Positions 48,928 through 57,789 of a stretch of DNA of 64,000 bases are shown one piece after another. Positions within the stretch are counted from its first letter, which is position 1, and each line of letters starts with the position of its first letter. Source of the stretch: Paraflavitalea sp966211765 (GTDB lineage: Bacteria > Bacteroidota > Bacteroidia > Chitinophagales > Chitinophagaceae); assembly GCA_966211765.1 (NCBI GenBank), contig CBIHOV010000001.1, forward strand, positions 186,001 to 250,000, given 5' to 3'. The notes under the pieces were generated by a model that was given only the letters and a program-made list of their open reading frames with translations, did not search any database and had not been told where the DNA came from. Position numbers and translations under genes: made by a program.

Positions 48928-50226
48928 TCAGAATTTGCCGATCACTTTCTCCATGGCCTGAACAATGTAGTCATTGTACAGGTTGCCGATGCTTCCCTCA
49001 TGGGTATGGTGTAATTGCTTCTTGTAATCGAAATTGAAAGAGCCCTGCTCAATATCATTGCCCACCTGCTTGTAAGCGTCGCGGAAGGGAATACCCTTGT
49101 TGACGAGCTCATTGACCGCTTCTACACTGAACAGGTATTTGTATTTCGGATCGTCCAGGATGTTTTCTGTCACCGACATATGCGACAACATGAGGCGCGT
49201 CATCAGCAGGCAATCCTTCAGTGTTTCAATGGCCGGGAACAGGATCTCCTTGGTAAGCTGCAGATCGCGGTGGTAGCCCGATGGCAGGTTATTGACCAGG
49301 AGTGTGAGTTCATTGGGGGTGGATTGTATGCGGTTGCATTTGGCCCTGATGAGCTCAAACACATCAGGATTCTTTTTATGGGGCATAATGCTGCTGCCGG
49401 TAGTAAGTTCGGTCGGGAAGGATATAAACCCGAAATTCTGGTTTATATACAGGCAGCAATCCATGGCCAGGCGGCTGAGGGTAGCGGCTACGGCGCTGAT
49501 GCCGGTAGCTACCACGCGTTCTGTTTTGCCGCGGCTCATCTGGGCATATACTGAATTGGCGTTCAGGGCGCCGAAATGCAGCAATTCGGTGGTGCGGGTA
49601 CGGTTGAGCGGGAAAGAGGAACCATAGCCGGCGCCACTGCCCAGCGGATTTTTGTTGGCCACAGCATAGGCTGCAGCCAGAAGTTCCAGGTCGTCGATCA
49701 ATCCTTCAGCGTAGGCGCCTAACCATAGACCAAACGATGAGGGCATGGCGATCTGGAGATGGGTGTATCCCGGTAATAAATGGTGTTTGAATTTTTCACT
49801 TTGGGCAATCAACAGGTCGAACAGCTGCTTTACTTCTTCCTTCACCGCCAATACTTCTGCCCTTAGGTACAGCTTAATATCAACCGCTACCTGGTCGTTG
49901 CGGCTGCGGCCACTGTGGATCATTTTACCGGCATCGCCAATGCGCTGGGTGAGCAGCAGCTCCACCTGGGAGTGCACATCTTCTACGCCATCGGCAATCG
50001 CGAATTGTGAATCGGCAATCTCCTGTTGTATTGCTTTGAGGCCTTTTACGGCCAGTACTGCTTCTTCCTTGCTCATCAATCCTACTTCACCCAGCATGGT
50101 CACATGGGCAATAGAGCCTTCCACATCATACTTCGCCAGCAGGATGTCGAACTCCTTGTCGCGCCCAACGGTGAACTTTTCTATCTGTGCAGATACGGAG
50201 GTGTTTTCTTTTTGCCACAATTTCAT
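48928..50226 (-). CDS. argH: Argininosuccinate lyase
   Basis: Last enzyme of arginine synthesis; cleaves argininosuccinate to arginine and fumarate. The 432 residues contain the superfamily signature SSIMPHKKNPD near 270, the HSGRSRNDQVAVDIKLYLR segment with active-site residues, and GYTHLQIAMPSSFGLWL. Length is slightly under the typical ~460 but no motif is missing. Its ATG overlaps the stop of the argE-like gene (ATGA), indicating translational coupling. It is the last gene of the operon, which ends at the hairpin at 48874. Confidence 0.97.
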   Translation of the reverse strand: MKLWQKENTSVSAQIEKFTVGRDKEFDILLAKYDVEGSIAHVTMLGEVGLMSKEEAVLAVKGLKAIQQEIADSQFAIADGVEDVHSQVELLLTQRIGDAGKMIHSGRSRNDQVAVDIKLYLRAEVLAVKEEVKQLFDLLIAQSEKFKHHLLPGYTHLQIAMPSSFGLWLGAYAEGLIDDLELLAAAYAVANKNPLGSGAGYGSSFPLNRTRTTELLHFGALNANSVYAQMSRGKTERVVATGISAVAATLSRLAMDCCLYINQNFGFISFPTELTTGSSIMPHKKNPDVFELIRAKCNRIQSTPNELTLLVNNLPSGYHRDLQLTKEILFPAIETLKDCLLMTRLMLSHMSVTENILDDPKYKYLFSVEAVNELVNKGIPFRDAYKQVGNDIEQGSFNFDYKKQLHHTHEGSIGNLYNDYIVQAMEKVIGKF

Positions 50227-51314
50227 AATACCTGGTTTAAAAGTTGGATGTACAATTGGATCCCTTCTTTGATCTCTTCCACATAAATAAATTCATCGGC
50301 TGTATGGCTGCGGGCCGAATCGCCCGGGCCCATCTTGAGTGTCTGGAAAGGCATGAGGGCTTTATCGGAAGTCGTGGGAGAGCCATAATAAGACCTGTTG
50401 AGTGCAATGCCTGCCTGGGTAAGGGGATGATCCAATGCAATGGAAGTAGAACGAAGCCTGGTACTTCGGGGCTGCACTTCACATTGTACATGTGCGCCGA
50501 TCACTTCCAGTACTTCCTCAAAAGTATACAGCTCATTGACGCGCACATCTACCACAAACTTACACTGGGCGGGCACTACATTATGGGCCTTATTGTCTGT
50601 TTCGATTACCGTAACACTCATTTTAACCGGGCCCAGCAGATCGGATACTTTGGGGAAGCGGTAAGTGCGGAACCACTCTATATCCGCCAGGGCTTTATAA
50701 ATGGCATTCTCTCCTTCTTCGCGGGCGGCGTGACCGGCTTTGCCATGAGAAAGGCAATCCAGTACCATAAGGCCGCGTTCTGCTACTGCCATTTGCATCT
50801 GCGTAGGCTCGCCTACGATGCCGCTATCAATTACGATATGGCTTTGGGTCTCCTTCAACGCAGGCAGCAGGGCTTCAATACCATTGCGGCCAGATATCTC
50901 TTCTTCCGAAGAAGCTACCAGCAGCAGGTTATATTTCAGGTCTGTTCTATCGTTATAATGCAGGAAGGTAGTAATGAGCGATACCAAGGGACCTCCTGCA
51001 TCATTGCTGCCGAGTCCAAACAATTTACCCTCCTTTTCAATCGGTGAAAATGGATCGAGGGTATAACCCTTATTGGGTTTTACCGTGTCGTGGTGCGAAT
51101 TGAGGATGATGGTGCGTTTGGCCGGGTCAAAATGTTTATTGACGGCCCATACATTGTGGAGGTGCCTGTTGGCCTTGATATTGTTTTGCTGCAGGAATTG
51201 TTCCAGTATAGCGGCCGTTTGGTCTTCTTCTTTGCTGAATGATGGCGTGGCAATCAGTTGTTTCAGCAAGGCTATGGCCTGGTCTTGCAATATGTTGATA
51301 TGATCACTGCTCAT
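50223..51314 (-). CDS. argE: M20 family deacylase of arginine synthesis (ArgE-like)
   Basis: Zinc hydrolase of 363 residues that should remove the N-acyl group from acyl-citrulline or acyl-ornithine. Metal motifs are LNSHHDTVKP, LGSNDAGGPLVSL and SSEEEISGRNGIEALLP; the dimerisation domain lies between. Start at ATG 51314 gives an 11-bp overlap with the end of argB; an upstream in-frame start at 51344 lies deeper in argB. Its stop overlaps the argH start. With the carbamoyltransferase acting on an acylated substrate, the natural substrate here is probably N-acyl-citrulline, and succinyl is favoured by the residue at position 90 of ArgF'. Confidence 0.9.
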   Translation of the reverse strand: MSSDHINILQDQAIALLKQLIATPSFSKEEDQTAAILEQFLQQNNIKANRHLHNVWAVNKHFDPAKRTIILNSHHDTVKPNKGYTLDPFSPIEKEGKLFGLGSNDAGGPLVSLITTFLHYNDRTDLKYNLLLVASSEEEISGRNGIEALLPALKETQSHIVIDSGIVGEPTQMQMAVAERGLMVLDCLSHGKAGHAAREEGENAIYKALADIEWFRTYRFPKVSDLLGPVKMSVTVIETDNKAHNVVPAQCKFVVDVRVNELYTFEEVLEVIGAHVQCEVQPRSTRLRSTSIALDHPLTQAGIALNRSYYGSPTTSDKALMPFQTLKMGPGDSARSHTADEFIYVEEIKEGIQLYIQLLNQVL

Positions 51315-52092
51315 TGATAATGGTTGTACCGGATGATCCGGCAATTAATTGTTGTAGCTGTTCAGCTTTTCCGATGATCACTTTCTTTACGCCACTGTTT
51401 AATGCAGCAAAGGCATTGTCCAGCTTGGGGATCATGCCTGCAAATATCTTTTGTTCTGCTTTTAATTGCTGGTAGTAGGCTGGTGTAATAGAAGCTATCA
51501 CCGTGCTGTCGTCGTTGGCATCGAGCAATACGCCGCTCTTTTCAAAAGAATAGATCAGCTGTACATCATAATGCCTGCTCAACCCTTTGGCTGCTTCCTG
51601 GGCAATGGTATCAGCATTGGTGTTGAGCAATAAGCCTTGTTTGTCGTGCGTAATAGGAGCCAGTACGATGGCCAGATCCTGCTCCAGTAAGGATTTCAGG
51701 AAGGGGGCATTTACACTGTCTACGTCACCTACAAACCCGTAGTCCAGCGTAGGGTGTACTCTTTTGTGCGCCTGGATGGCATTGCCATCTGCGCCACTGA
51801 GACCAATGGCATTGCTGCCCTGGGCCTGTAACTGTGCTACAATATTTTTATTGATGTAACCGGCGTATACCATTGTTACAATCTTGAGGGTCTCAGCATC
51901 GGTGATCCTTCTTCCGTCCACCATTTGCTGGGGAACCTTCATTTCTTCTGCCAGGCGGGTGGCTAGTTTGCCACCGCCATGTACCAATATCTTTTTGCCT
52001 TTGAGGGCAGCAAAGGAAGTGAGGAATGCAGCTAACTTGGCATCATCATCTATAATATTACCGCCGATCTTAACTACAAATAACTTTTCCAA
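51304..52092 (-). CDS. argB: Acetylglutamate (acylglutamate) kinase
   Basis: Phosphorylates N-acylglutamate, the second step of arginine synthesis. The 262 residues carry the kinase glycine-rich loops VKIGGNIIDDD and LVHGGGKLATRLAEEM, the VGDVDSVN and LAPITHDKQGLLLNTNADTI segments of the amino-acid kinase fold. The N-terminal helix seen in arginine-inhibited hexameric forms is absent, which suggests an enzyme insensitive to arginine feedback, an inference. It begins 9 bp after argF'. Whether the acyl group is acetyl or succinyl cannot be read here. Confidence 0.96.
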   Translation of the reverse strand: MEKLFVVKIGGNIIDDDAKLAAFLTSFAALKGKKILVHGGGKLATRLAEEMKVPQQMVDGRRITDAETLKIVTMVYAGYINKNIVAQLQAQGSNAIGLSGADGNAIQAHKRVHPTLDYGFVGDVDSVNAPFLKSLLEQDLAIVLAPITHDKQGLLLNTNADTIAQEAAKGLSRHYDVQLIYSFEKSGVLLDANDDSTVIASITPAYYQQLKAEQKIFAGMIPKLDNAFAALNSGVKKVIIGKAEQLQQLIAGSSGTTIINEQ

Positions 52093-52101
52093 GATCCCTG
52101 T

Positions 52102-53097
52102 TTAATGGTTTGCTTTTAATATCTCAGCCAATACTGCCTGTGCAGCCCATACCCTGTTGGAAGCCTCCTGGGTTACAATGCTGTTGGGGCCGTCCAGGAT
52201 CTCATCGCTCAGCTCTACATTCCTTCTTACGGGTAGGCAGTGCATTACTTTGGCATTGTTGGTAAGGGCCAGCTTTTCATTAGTCATCATCCAGGCTGGA
52301 TCGTTGGTATAGATGCGGCCGTATTCATGGTTGAAAGTGCTCCAGTTCTTTACATATACAAAGTCTGCATCTTTCAGGGCTTCGTTCTGATCATGTGTGA
52401 TGGTAGCGCCGTTGGTGAACTGGGTATCCAGCTCATAATCTTCGGGATGGGTGATCACAAAATCAGCCTGGCCCCAGGCGTTTACCCATTGGGAGAAGCT
52501 GTTGGCTACACATTGGGGTAACGGCTTTACATGCGGCGCCCAGGTGAGTACGATCTTGGGTCTTTCTCTCTGTGTCCACAAAGGACCGCGTTCAACATTC
52601 ATGGGTACTACAGAATGCTCCTGGATCGTGATGATATCTGTTAAGCTCTGCAAAGGATGCAGCGTGGCGCTTTCCAGGCTCACTACGGGGATGCCGGCGT
52701 ATTTAATAAATTGCTTGATGAACAGTTCGCTGTAATCATCATCACGGTTCTTCAGGGAAGGAAAAGTACGGATGGCCAACACGTCAAAGTATTTGCCCAT
52801 GATGGGCGCCGCATCTTTCACATGCTCTACCGTACTGCCGCTCATGATGGCCTCTTCTTCAAACTCCAGCGCCCAGCCTTCCTGACCTACATTGAACACG
52901 ATGGCTTCCATACCCAGGTTCTGCGCCGCTATCTGTGTGCTAAGGCGGGTACGCATACTTGGATTGAGGAACAATAGCCCGATCCTTTTGTGGGCGCCCA
53001 ATGATTTGTCTTTTAGCGGAGCTGCTTTATAGTCTAAAGCCTTTGCTACGAGGTCATTGATGTTGGAGACATCGTGAACAGAAATAAAATTTCTCAT
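52102..53097 (-). CDS. argF': N-acylornithine carbamoyltransferase, probably succinyl-type
   Basis: Transfers carbamoyl phosphate to N-acylornithine instead of ornithine, as in Xanthomonas (acetyl) and Bacteroides (succinyl). The 331 residues start MRNFISVHDV and show the carbamoyl-phosphate loop FLNPSMRTRLS, HPLQSLTDI, TWAPHVKPLPQ and HCLPVRR. An open frame extends upstream to 53148; ATG at 53097 is preferred. In AOTCase Glu92 and in SOTCase Pro90 decide the acyl group; here residue 90 is Val in GSTVEHVKDAA. Published mutants E92P, E92S, E92V and E92A of the acetyl enzyme became succinyl enzymes, so this one is probably succinylornithine-specific. Confidence 0.92.
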   Translation of the reverse strand: MRNFISVHDVSNINDLVAKALDYKAAPLKDKSLGAHKRIGLLFLNPSMRTRLSTQIAAQNLGMEAIVFNVGQEGWALEFEEEAIMSGSTVEHVKDAAPIMGKYFDVLAIRTFPSLKNRDDDYSELFIKQFIKYAGIPVVSLESATLHPLQSLTDIITIQEHSVVPMNVERGPLWTQRERPKIVLTWAPHVKPLPQCVANSFSQWVNAWGQADFVITHPEDYELDTQFTNGATITHDQNEALKDADFVYVKNWSTFNHEYGRIYTNDPAWMMTNEKLALTNNAKVMHCLPVRRNVELSDEILDGPNSIVTQEASNRVWAAQAVLAEILKANH

Positions 53098-53218
53098 TTC
53101 CGTGAAGAACTGTTTATGGATGAATATTAAAAGTAAGTAGTGAAACAACAGACGTGAAAGCGATTACCGGTCTTATGGCTTTTCCTTCACGTCTCTCCTT
53201 TCACCGCTCAGGTAGAAA

Positions 53219-54367
53219 CTAGTGGGCGGGCACCAATGCTGCGATCTCTTCTTTTACAGCTTCTATAAACTCATTGGCATCTTTCTTACGCAAAGCCAGG
53301 GAAGGTAATAAGCGGATCACATTGGGTTTTGCTTCCCCGGTAAATATCTTGTGTTTCCACAGCAGGTTCTTCTTCAGGTCTTTCAGTTCCTCCGGAACAT
53401 CAAACCCGATCATCAGTCCACGGCCTCTTACATTCTTCAGTTCAGAAATACCTTTCAGCTGTTGCATGATGTAGTTGCCTACTTCTGCAGCATTGTTGAG
53501 GAGGTTGTCCTGCTCTATTACTTCCAGCACGGCCAGTGCTGCGGCGCATGCCAGGTGGTTGCCGCCAAAGGTGGTACCAAGCATCGAGTGTTTGGCTTGT
53601 ATATGGGGGGCGATGATAATGCCTGCCACAGGGAAGCCATTGCCCATGCCTTTGGCCATCGTATAGATATCAGCATTTACACCGGCGAAATCGTGGGAGA
53701 AGAATTTACCGCTTCTGCCATAGCCACACTGCACACTGTCGGCAATGAAAACGGCGCCATGCTCATCGCAGAGGTGACGGATCTGTTGCAGGAAGGGAAC
53801 GGAAGCTACATTGATACCGCCTACGCCCTGTATACCCTCAATGATAACAGATGATATCTCACTGCCCTGGGCTCTGAAGCAGGCTTGCAGTGCTTCCTCA
53901 TCATTGAAAGGCAGGAAGATGACATTGTTTGTTTGGTTTACCGGCGCCACAATGGATGGATTGTCCGTAGCTGCTACGGCCAGCGAGGTCCTTCCATGAA
54001 AGCCTTTTGTGAAAGCGATGATCTTTTTCCGGCCATTGAAGAAAGAGGCCAGTTTCAGGGCATTCTCATTGGCTTCTGCGCCTGAATTACACAGGAACAG
54101 TTGATAGTCTTCTTTACCGGATACCTTGCCCAGCTTTGCAGCCAGTTCTTCCTGCAAGGGAATTCGGATAGAGTTGGAGTAAAAACCTACTTTATTGAGT
54201 TGATCGGTAATTCGCTGAACGTAATGTGGATGGGTATGGCCAATAGATATCACCGCATGACCGCCATACAGGTCAAGGTATTGTTCACCAGCTGCATCCC
54301 ATACATAAGAGCCTTTGGCCTTTGTAATGGTGATGTCGTTGATAGGATAAACGTCAAATAACTTCAT
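53219..54367 (-). CDS. argD: Acetylornithine-type aminotransferase
   Basis: PLP enzyme that converts N-acylglutamate semialdehyde to N-acylornithine. The 382 residues have the class III signature: LFLCNSGAEANENALKLA, KGFHGRTSLAVAATD, the GYGRSGKFFSHD segment and the PLP lysine in YTMAKGMGNGFPVAG. Length is that of ArgD. It lies between argC (20 bp upstream) and argF' (121 bp downstream, the widest gap in the operon). Activity on succinylated substrate would be expected if the pathway uses succinyl groups. Confidence 0.95.
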   Translation of the reverse strand: MKLFDVYPINDITITKAKGSYVWDAAGEQYLDLYGGHAVISIGHTHPHYVQRITDQLNKVGFYSNSIRIPLQEELAAKLGKVSGKEDYQLFLCNSGAEANENALKLASFFNGRKKIIAFTKGFHGRTSLAVAATDNPSIVAPVNQTNNVIFLPFNDEEALQACFRAQGSEISSVIIEGIQGVGGINVASVPFLQQIRHLCDEHGAVFIADSVQCGYGRSGKFFSHDFAGVNADIYTMAKGMGNGFPVAGIIIAPHIQAKHSMLGTTFGGNHLACAAALAVLEVIEQDNLLNNAAEVGNYIMQQLKGISELKNVRGRGLMIGFDVPEELKDLKKNLLWKHKIFTGEAKPNVIRLLPSLALRKKDANEFIEAVKEEIAALVPAH

Positions 54368-54387
54368 GGAATACTATTTAACTGTAT

Positions 54388-55371
54388 TTAGAAATAATTA
54401 GCCTTCAGTTTCAGACCGGCGCACTCATCCAGGCCAAACAACAGGTTCATGTTCTGTACTGCCTGGCCAGAAGCGCCTTTCACTAAATTATCTATGATGG
54501 AATGTACCACCAGTTTGGCGCCTACTTTTTCCAGCTGGATCACACACTTGTTGGTATTGACCGCCTGCTTTAAAAAGATAGGTTCTTTGCTCACCGTGGT
54601 AAACGGGTGACCATCGTAAAAGTCAGTATATAGGGTATACAATTCCTGTTCGGAAAGGTCGCTATCCAGTTGTGAACTGATGAAGATGCCCCTTGTAAAA
54701 TCGCCTCTCCAGGGAACAAAGTTCACATCGATCTCGCCTTTGGGTTGTAATTGCAACAAGGACTCACCAATTTCATTCATGTGCTGGTGATTCAATGTCT
54801 TGTAAGCCTGGATATTATTGGCCCTCCAGCTGAAATGGGAAGTAGCGCTGAGGCTTTGTCCTGCGCCGGTAGATCCGGTGATGCCTGTAGAATAAACATG
54901 CTTCAGCATGCCAGCCTTGGCCAATGGCAAAAGACCCAGTTGAATAGCGGTAGCAAAACAACCAGGGTTGGCCACATTGGAGGCTGTACGAATAGCTTCC
55001 CTGTTCAGCTCGGGTAATCCGTAAACAAAGCTGCGGTCTGCGAGCTTCGAGTTTTGGGTCAACCTGAAATCCTGACTCAGGTCAATGATCCTGATCCTGG
55101 CTTCAAATGGATTTTCGGCCAGGAACTTCTTTGCTTCGCCATGTCCCACACACAGAAATACCACATCTACATCCTGGCTTAATTCTCCCGTGAATTGCCA
55201 ATCAGTTTCACCGATCAGGTCTTCATGAACGGCATACACAGGTTTGCCTGCATTGCTGCGGCTATGAATAAAAGAAACAGCTACATACGGGTGATTAACC
55301 AATAAACGGATCAGTTCACCACCAGTATAACCTGCTCCTCCAACGATACCTACTTTAATGTTCTTGCTCAT
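54388..55371 (-). CDS. argC: N-acyl-gamma-glutamyl-phosphate reductase
   Basis: NADPH-dependent reductase, third step of arginine synthesis. The 327 residues begin with the Rossmann motif IVGGAGYTGGELIRLLVNHP; the catalytic Cys is in NPGCFATAIQLGLLPL near 150, and HQHMNEIGESL and PWRGDFTRGIF belong to the type found with short ArgC proteins. It follows argG by 45 bp and precedes argD by 20 bp. No truncation is visible. Confidence 0.96.
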   Translation of the reverse strand: MSKNIKVGIVGGAGYTGGELIRLLVNHPYVAVSFIHSRSNAGKPVYAVHEDLIGETDWQFTGELSQDVDVVFLCVGHGEAKKFLAENPFEARIRIIDLSQDFRLTQNSKLADRSFVYGLPELNREAIRTASNVANPGCFATAIQLGLLPLAKAGMLKHVYSTGITGSTGAGQSLSATSHFSWRANNIQAYKTLNHQHMNEIGESLLQLQPKGEIDVNFVPWRGDFTRGIFISSQLDSDLSEQELYTLYTDFYDGHPFTTVSKEPIFLKQAVNTNKCVIQLEKVGAKLVVHSIIDNLVKGASGQAVQNMNLLFGLDECAGLKLKANYF

Positions 55372-55416
55372 AATAATTCCATTTAAAGCTGCCGGCTGTT
55401 GCTCACGGCTTGCAGC

Positions 55417-56613
55417 TTACTTCTTATTCTCTTCCTTCACTGCGGTCCAGATAGAGGTCTGGTTGCCGAATATCTTGCTAAATCCACGTACATCATCACC
55501 GGTAAAGCCGGTATTCATTTCACCGTATTTACCAAACTTGCTGCTCATAAGATCGTATGGAGACTCGATGCCGATTACCTGGAAACGGTAGGGCATCAGT
55601 TGTACAAACACATCACCTGTAACAGTTTGCTGGGAATTTTCCAGGTAAGCTTCAATATCACGCATTACAGGGTCCATGATCTGTCCTTCGTGCAACCAGT
55701 TGCCATAGAACTGTGCCAGCTGGTCTTTCCAGTTCAGCTGCCATTTGGTGAGCACGTGTTTTTCCAGTGCATGGTGTGCTTTCAGGATCACCATGGGGGC
55801 AGCGGCTTCAAAGCCTACCCGGCCTTTGATACCAATGATGGTATCGCCTACGTGAATATCACGGCCTACACCATAAGGGCCGGCAATGGTTTGCAGGTAT
55901 TGTATGGCTTCGGTAGGATGATCGAATGATTTACCATCAACGGCCTTCAACTCACCTTTTACAAAGCTCAGCTTTACTTCCTGGCTACCGGTTTGGGTAA
56001 CCTGGGTAGGCCATGCTTCTTCGGGCAACATGCCTTTGGAAGACAGGGTTTCCTTTCCGCCAACACTGGTACCCCACAGGCCTTTATTGATGGAATACAT
56101 GGCTTTGGCAAAGTTCATGTTCACGCCCTTGCCTTTCAGGTATTCGATCTCTGCTTCGCGGCTCAGTTTGAGGTCGCGGATGGGAGTGATGATCTCAACA
56201 CCGGGGATCATGATGTGGAAGATCATATCAAAACGTACCTGGTCGTTGCCGGCGCCGGTGCTGCCGTGGGCTACTGCATCAGCTTTCAGCTTTTGCACAT
56301 GCTCGGCAATATGCACGGCCTGGCTCAGCCTTTCAGCACTTACGCTCAATGGGTACGTATTGTTCTTTAATACATTGCCATAGATCAGGTACTTGATAAT
56401 GCGGTCGTAATAAGACTTCACGGCATTCACAGTAGTATGGGTCTTAACGCCCAGGTTGTAGGCATGGGCCTCTATCTGTTTCAACTCTTCTTCGCTGAAA
56501 CCACCGGTATTAACGATGATGCTGTGTACTTCATAACCTTTGTCTTCACCCAGGTATTTAACACAATAGGAAGTGTCGAGTCCGCCGCTGAATCCTAAAA
56601 CTATTTTTTTCAT
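55417..56613 (-). CDS. argG: Argininosuccinate synthase
   Basis: Joins citrulline and aspartate with ATP. The 398 residues start with the PP-loop VLGFSGGLDTSYCVKYLG and contain the citrulline/aspartate-binding segments GSTGAGNDQVRFDM and YSINKGLWGTSVGG, plus GVGRDIHVGDTIIGIKGR. It lies second in the operon, 78 bp after the GNAT gene. Full length. The leader region of the operon is upstream of the GNAT gene, so argG is probably expressed from that promoter. Confidence 0.97.
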   Translation of the reverse strand: MKKIVLGFSGGLDTSYCVKYLGEDKGYEVHSIIVNTGGFSEEELKQIEAHAYNLGVKTHTTVNAVKSYYDRIIKYLIYGNVLKNNTYPLSVSAERLSQAVHIAEHVQKLKADAVAHGSTGAGNDQVRFDMIFHIMIPGVEIITPIRDLKLSREAEIEYLKGKGVNMNFAKAMYSINKGLWGTSVGGKETLSSKGMLPEEAWPTQVTQTGSQEVKLSFVKGELKAVDGKSFDHPTEAIQYLQTIAGPYGVGRDIHVGDTIIGIKGRVGFEAAAPMVILKAHHALEKHVLTKWQLNWKDQLAQFYGNWLHEGQIMDPVMRDIEAYLENSQQTVTGDVFVQLMPYRFQVIGIESPYDLMSSKFGKYGEMNTGFTGDDVRGFSKIFGNQTSIWTAVKEENKK

Positions 56614-56691
56614 TGCTGTATTATGGTAGTTAATTGCTAAACGCTGTTTTATTAATAGGCTACAAACCGATTACCGATTGTCTATTCACGG

Positions 56692-57420
56692 TCACAAGCT
56701 AAAGAAGTACTGCAGCAATGATTTCCGTCTACTGGTTTGTACCATTTTGGCGCTGTTGTCTTCCTTGTCTTTCTTCAGAAAAGGTTGCAGGAATTTCCAC
56801 TGCTTGATACGCAGCAGACGTTCCAGAATACCTTTTTTCTCCTCGAAGAATTGTTTGGTCTCTTCCGGCTCATAGTGATCCTTGGGATCGTAGAGCATAG
56901 CTGTACACATACAGTTCTTCCTTTCCTTGCTCATGAGGATCTCATAGTTCACACAGCTTTTACAGCCTGCCCAGAAAGCGTCATCCTGTGTAAGCTCGGA
57001 ATAGGTAACGGGTTCATAACCCAACTCACTGTTGATCTTCATTACTGCCAAACCGGTAGTAAGCCCAAATATTTTGGATTCAGGATACAGCTTACGGCTT
57101 AGGTTGAAGATCTTCTTTTTGATGGCCTTGGCCAGGCCGCCTTTTCTGAAAGCAGGAGCTACAATGAGGCCTGAATTAGCTACATATTCGCCATGGCTCC
57201 AGGTTTCTATATAACAAAAACCGGCCCATATGCCATCATGACTGAAAGCGATCACGGCTTTACCTTCCCGCATTTTTTGCTGGATGTATTCCGGTGATCG
57301 TTTGGCAATACCGGTACCCCGCGCTTTGGCAGAGGAAAGCATCTCGTCGCAAATGATCTGTGCGAAGTCAAGATGGGTTTCATTGGCTATAAGTATCTGG
57401 AACTGTTGTTGCGTTTCCAT
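56692..57420 (-). CDS. GNAT acyltransferase heading the arginine operon, candidate N-acylglutamate synthase
   Basis: GNAT-fold protein of 242 residues. The acyl-CoA-binding motif A is visible as GLIVAPAFRKGGLAKAIKKKI, with flanking strands ATGVWAGFCYIE-like and FGLTTGLAVMKINSELGYEP. A later Cys-rich stretch (WAGCKSCVNYEIL, RKNCMCTAML) and a ~60-residue basic C-terminal tail are unusual for a generic GNAT. It is the first structural gene of a complete arginine operon that otherwise lacks argA or argJ, so by position it should supply N-acylglutamate. I recall that genetic work in Bacteroides implicated a divergent GNAT in this step, but I cannot verify it here. Confidence 0.75.
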   Translation of the reverse strand: METQQQFQILIANETHLDFAQIICDEMLSSAKARGTGIAKRSPEYIQQKMREGKAVIAFSHDGIWAGFCYIETWSHGEYVANSGLIVAPAFRKGGLAKAIKKKIFNLSRKLYPESKIFGLTTGLAVMKINSELGYEPVTYSELTQDDAFWAGCKSCVNYEILMSKERKNCMCTAMLYDPKDHYEPEETKQFFEEKKGILERLLRIKQWKFLQPFLKKDKEDNSAKMVQTSRRKSLLQYFFSL

Positions 57421-57536
57421 TGTTTGACAAGACTATAATGTGAAAAAATGCAGCAGAATGAATACTGCGAAAGACACGAATCCCGGGTTACGGGAGCATA
57501 GTTCCATTACAAAGGGGATACTATGGTAAAATGGTA

Positions 57537-57671
57537 TCAACGTCGCACCCTAACGGGGACCGGGCGACTAACAAAATCTGTACGGAGTTGTACAGCAAAA
57601 ACCCCACGCACTATAGTAATAACGCTTTGCGCTACTACATCAGCGAGTATTATGGTGAGATTTTTATGCAT
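57537..57671 (-). CDS. Candidate arginine-rich leader peptide of the arg operon
   Basis: A 44-codon frame, ATG at 57671 and TGA at 57537-57539, between the arginine operon and its likely promoter. The product begins MHKNLTIILADVVAQSV, a hydrophobic stretch, and ends VSRPVPVRVRR: six Arg in total, four in the last nine codons, including AGG and CGA. The end of the frame overlaps a hairpin (GTCGC with GCGAC). Downstream, GCAG and CTGC followed by TGCATTTTTT form a weak terminator-like hairpin 30 bp before the GNAT start. The layout matches leader-peptide attenuation of amino acid operons; whether it works by attenuation, ribosome arrest or is untranslated is inference. Confidence 0.6.
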   Translation of the reverse strand: MHKNLTIILADVVAQSVITIVRGVFAVQLRTDFVSRPVPVRVRR

Positions 57672-57714
57672 TTCTAATGGTGAATATTCTTTTAACTCAA
57701 TGCTTTTGACACCG

Positions 57715-57789
57715 CAAAGAAAACATTTTTTTAGGATGGGGGGGACTTTTTATTGTAAAATTTTAGCTAATTCCGTAAAAACCAGCAAA
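57715..57789 (-). promoter_or_regulatory. Candidate promoter region of the arginine operon
   Basis: On the minus strand TTTG at 57789-57786 is followed 20 bp later by TAAAATTTT (57765-57757), a weak -33/-7 pair. Alternatively TTTCTTTG (57722-57715) is a -7 box with one mismatch. Either would place the start of transcription upstream of the leader frame at 57671. No ArgR-like operator could be assigned with confidence, though a palindromic ATGCAT overlaps the leader start. Confidence 0.3.

Noticed and set aside
57660..57690. ArgR operator at the leader start
   Set aside because: A palindromic ATGCAT and AT-rich flanks are present, but the match to any known ARG box is too weak to claim.
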